A stretch of 6,410 nt of DNA, from NCBI GenBank assembly GCA_937913075.1, contig CALEPU010000288.1, positions 1 to 6,410 of the forward strand, written 5' to 3'. The DNA is from an uncultured Clostridia bacterium (GTDB lineage: Bacteria; Bacillota; Clostridia; Christensenellales; CAG-138). Below are positions 5,749 through 6,410 of the stretch, piece by piece. Position 1 is the stretch's first letter. Every line of letters begins with the position of its first letter. The notes under the pieces are model-generated. The model saw only the letters and a list, made by a program, of their open reading frames with translations. It searched no databases and was not told the DNA's origin. Made by a program: the position numbers and the translations under genes.

Positions 5749-5756
5749 TCACCTCA
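5749..5756 (-). promoter_or_regulatory. Stop codon fused to ribosome-binding site (TGAGGTGA)
   Basis: The TGA stop of the adaptor-like gene (5754-5756) begins the octamer TGAGGTGA. Its GAGG is 8 nt before the ATG at 5741-5743, which decides that start over the GTG at 5750-5752, a codon that lies within the site itself. Confidence 0.8.
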
Positions 5757-6290
5757 ATACCTGTTGATTATTTTGTAGCTCTCGCTGTCGCCCGAATGCG
5801 GACGCAGCTTGGACTTTGCCGCCTCGTACATCGAAAGGTATACGTTCGCCCCGCGCTGGGTCGATACGTCCCCCGCCATGCGCTCCTTTGCCACAATGTA
5901 GCTGACGATAAGCCCATGCACGTGCAGCGGCAGCTCGCTCACGTCCTGCGGGAGCCGCAGCGGTTTGGGCTCGCAGACGTAGGTCAGCTCCGCTTCCTCG
6001 TTGTAGGGCAGCGCTATCTCGCCCGTCACCCCGCGAAGAAAGCGCACCTCGCGCCCAAGCTGCTCTGCTTTCAGCACCTTGATGCAAACGCGCGGCAGCG
6101 AGGAAAGCGCCGCAATGCCGTTTACCGGCGTCACCTCGTCCCTCCGTGAGAACCCCACGGCGCGCGCTAAGTCCGCCTGCGCCTCGTTCGCGTAGCCCGT
6201 CAGCCGCTCTCTTGAAAGCTCCATGGTCTGCGGGTCGTGTCCCCTGTCAAGCTGCGCCAGCGCAGCGGTAAGAATGTCGTTGAGTGTCAT
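5754..6290 (-). CDS. Putative phage head-tail adaptor (gp4/gp11-like)
   Basis: A 178-residue soluble protein. The N-terminal helix MTLNDILTAALAQLDRG (1-17), a second helix ending in LTGYANEAQADLARA (30-44), a central beta section (about 50-105) and a helical C-terminal part with HVHGLIVSYIVAKERMAGD (123-141) and NVYLSMYEAAKSKL (149-162) match the layout of podovirus-type head-tail adaptors, such as P22 gp4 and T7 gp11. These form a ring under the portal and receive the tail or plug protein. The ATG has GGAGG 8 nt upstream. The next gene downstream is the gp10-like protein, the expected partner. No portal or capsid gene appears in the 120 nt remaining upstream. Function is inferred from layout and neighbour; the sequence match is from memory of the family, not a search. 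Confidence 0.7.
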   Translation of the reverse strand: MTLNDILTAALAQLDRGHDPQTMELSRERLTGYANEAQADLARAVGFSRRDEVTPVNGIAALSSLPRVCIKVLKAEQLGREVRFLRGVTGEIALPYNEEAELTYVCEPKPLRLPQDVSELPLHVHGLIVSYIVAKERMAGDVSTQRGANVYLSMYEAAKSKLRPHSGDSESYKIINRY

Positions 6291-6298
6291 TGTTTTTT

Positions 6299-6303
6299 CC
6301 TCC
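6299..6303 (-). promoter_or_regulatory. Ribosome-binding site of the adaptor-like gene
   Basis: GGAGG on the minus strand followed by an A-rich 8-nt spacer before the ATG at 6288-6290. This strong site supports the start chosen and suggests the gene opens the operon. I saw no convincing promoter in the remaining upstream bases; a TAAAAT lies about 30 nt upstream of the ATG but without a matching -35. Confidence 0.75.
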
Positions 6304-6316
6304 GTTGAATGATTTT

Positions 6317-6358
6317 ATTTGCAAATATATCGCAGCGGACGCAAGTCCGCTATATCGC
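6317..6358. repeat. Distant copy of the hairpin repeat
   Basis: The palindrome ATTTGCAAAT (6317-6326) leads into ATATCGC, then AGCGGAC (6334-6340), a GCAA loop and GTCCGCT (6345-6351), then ATATCGC. The left part matches the third unit at 3190-3202 exactly over 13 nt. The right hairpin is the AGCGGG/CCCGCT hairpin of units 1 and 2 with a G-C pair changed to A-T and an extra pair added. It lies just upstream of the adaptor-like gene. Confidence 0.8.
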
Positions 6359-6390
6359 TGACAAACCCTTTTTGCACGCAAGTATACAAC

Positions 6391-6410
6391 CTTCCCCTAC
6401 CGAGGGGAAG
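6391..6410. repeat. Half of a dispersed GGGGAAG-type repeat at the window edge
   Basis: CTTCCCCT (6391-6398), ACCG loop (6399-6402) and AGGGGAAG (6403-6410) form a perfect 8-bp hairpin that ends with the window. CCGAGGGGA (6401-6409) also occurs on the minus strand at 119-111, in the copy near the left end. It looks like the opening half of the same dispersed repeat whose closing half starts the window. Confidence 0.6.

Noticed and set aside
4322..5752. GTG start at 5752 for the gp10-like gene
   Set aside because: The GTG is part of the GAGGTGA ribosome-binding site; the ATG at 5743 is correctly spaced.
4919..5767. 282-residue plus-strand frame opposite the gp10-like gene
   Set aside because: Antisense shadow; the minus-strand gene has a strong ribosome-binding site, tight spacing with its neighbours and a coherent beta-rich protein.

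Overview
The window reads as a piece of a high-GC Firmicutes chromosome, most likely a gut-type clostridium. Three things suggest this: a full-length MutS2 with a C-terminal Smr domain, strong GGAGG/GAGGTGA ribosome-binding sites, and several families of short palindromic intergenic repeats of the kind common in Oscillospiraceae-like genomes. The placement is an inference, since no 16S or other lineage marker is present. All six credible genes lie on the minus strand, so transcription runs from high to low coordinates.

Right part (about 4115-6290): three tightly packed genes of phage type. In transcription order they are a putative head-tail adaptor (gp4/gp11-like), a large beta-rich protein resembling P22 gp10-type DNA-stabilisation/tail-hub proteins, and a 65-residue coiled-coil protein. 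At both junctions the upstream stop codon is part of the same octamer, TGAGGTGA, which also serves as the next gene's ribosome-binding site. No other phage genes are visible, and a chromosomal-type repeat lies directly upstream, so this looks like an orphan virion module or the edge of a prophage.

Middle (about 3340-4081): a small predicted lipoprotein with a near-ideal sigma70/sigma-A promoter (TGGACA, 17 nt, TATAAT). The promoter rules out the longest reading frame and places the start at 3918. Copies of a TTGACAA...GGGACGGTT repeat lie on both sides of the gene, and two of them form a large inverted repeat just upstream of the promoter.

Intergenic 2981-3339: no gene. It holds two 70-nt tandem repeat units that are 66/70 identical plus a diverged third unit, all built from short hairpins. 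Hairpin stems differ by paired (compensatory) changes between copies. A related element lies at 6317-6358.

Left part (270-2980): mutS2 (ribosome-collision and recombination-linked ATPase/nuclease) followed by a DUF559/Vsr-like endonuclease-fold gene. Start and stop overlap by 4 nt (ATGA), and the second gene has no ribosome-binding site of its own, so its translation probably depends on mutS2. The endonuclease gene is clearly more AT-rich than mutS2. Positions 1-269 contain only repeat-derived hairpin sequence. The two window edges carry opposite halves of what looks like one dispersed GGGGAAG...GATGAGGGG repeat family.

I see no RNA genes, CRISPR array, insertion-sequence transposase, or clear intrinsic terminator. 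The best candidates for new biology are the mutS2-endonuclease coupling, the structured 70-nt repeats and the isolated phage connector operon. None of these is proven to be a new system by sequence alone.
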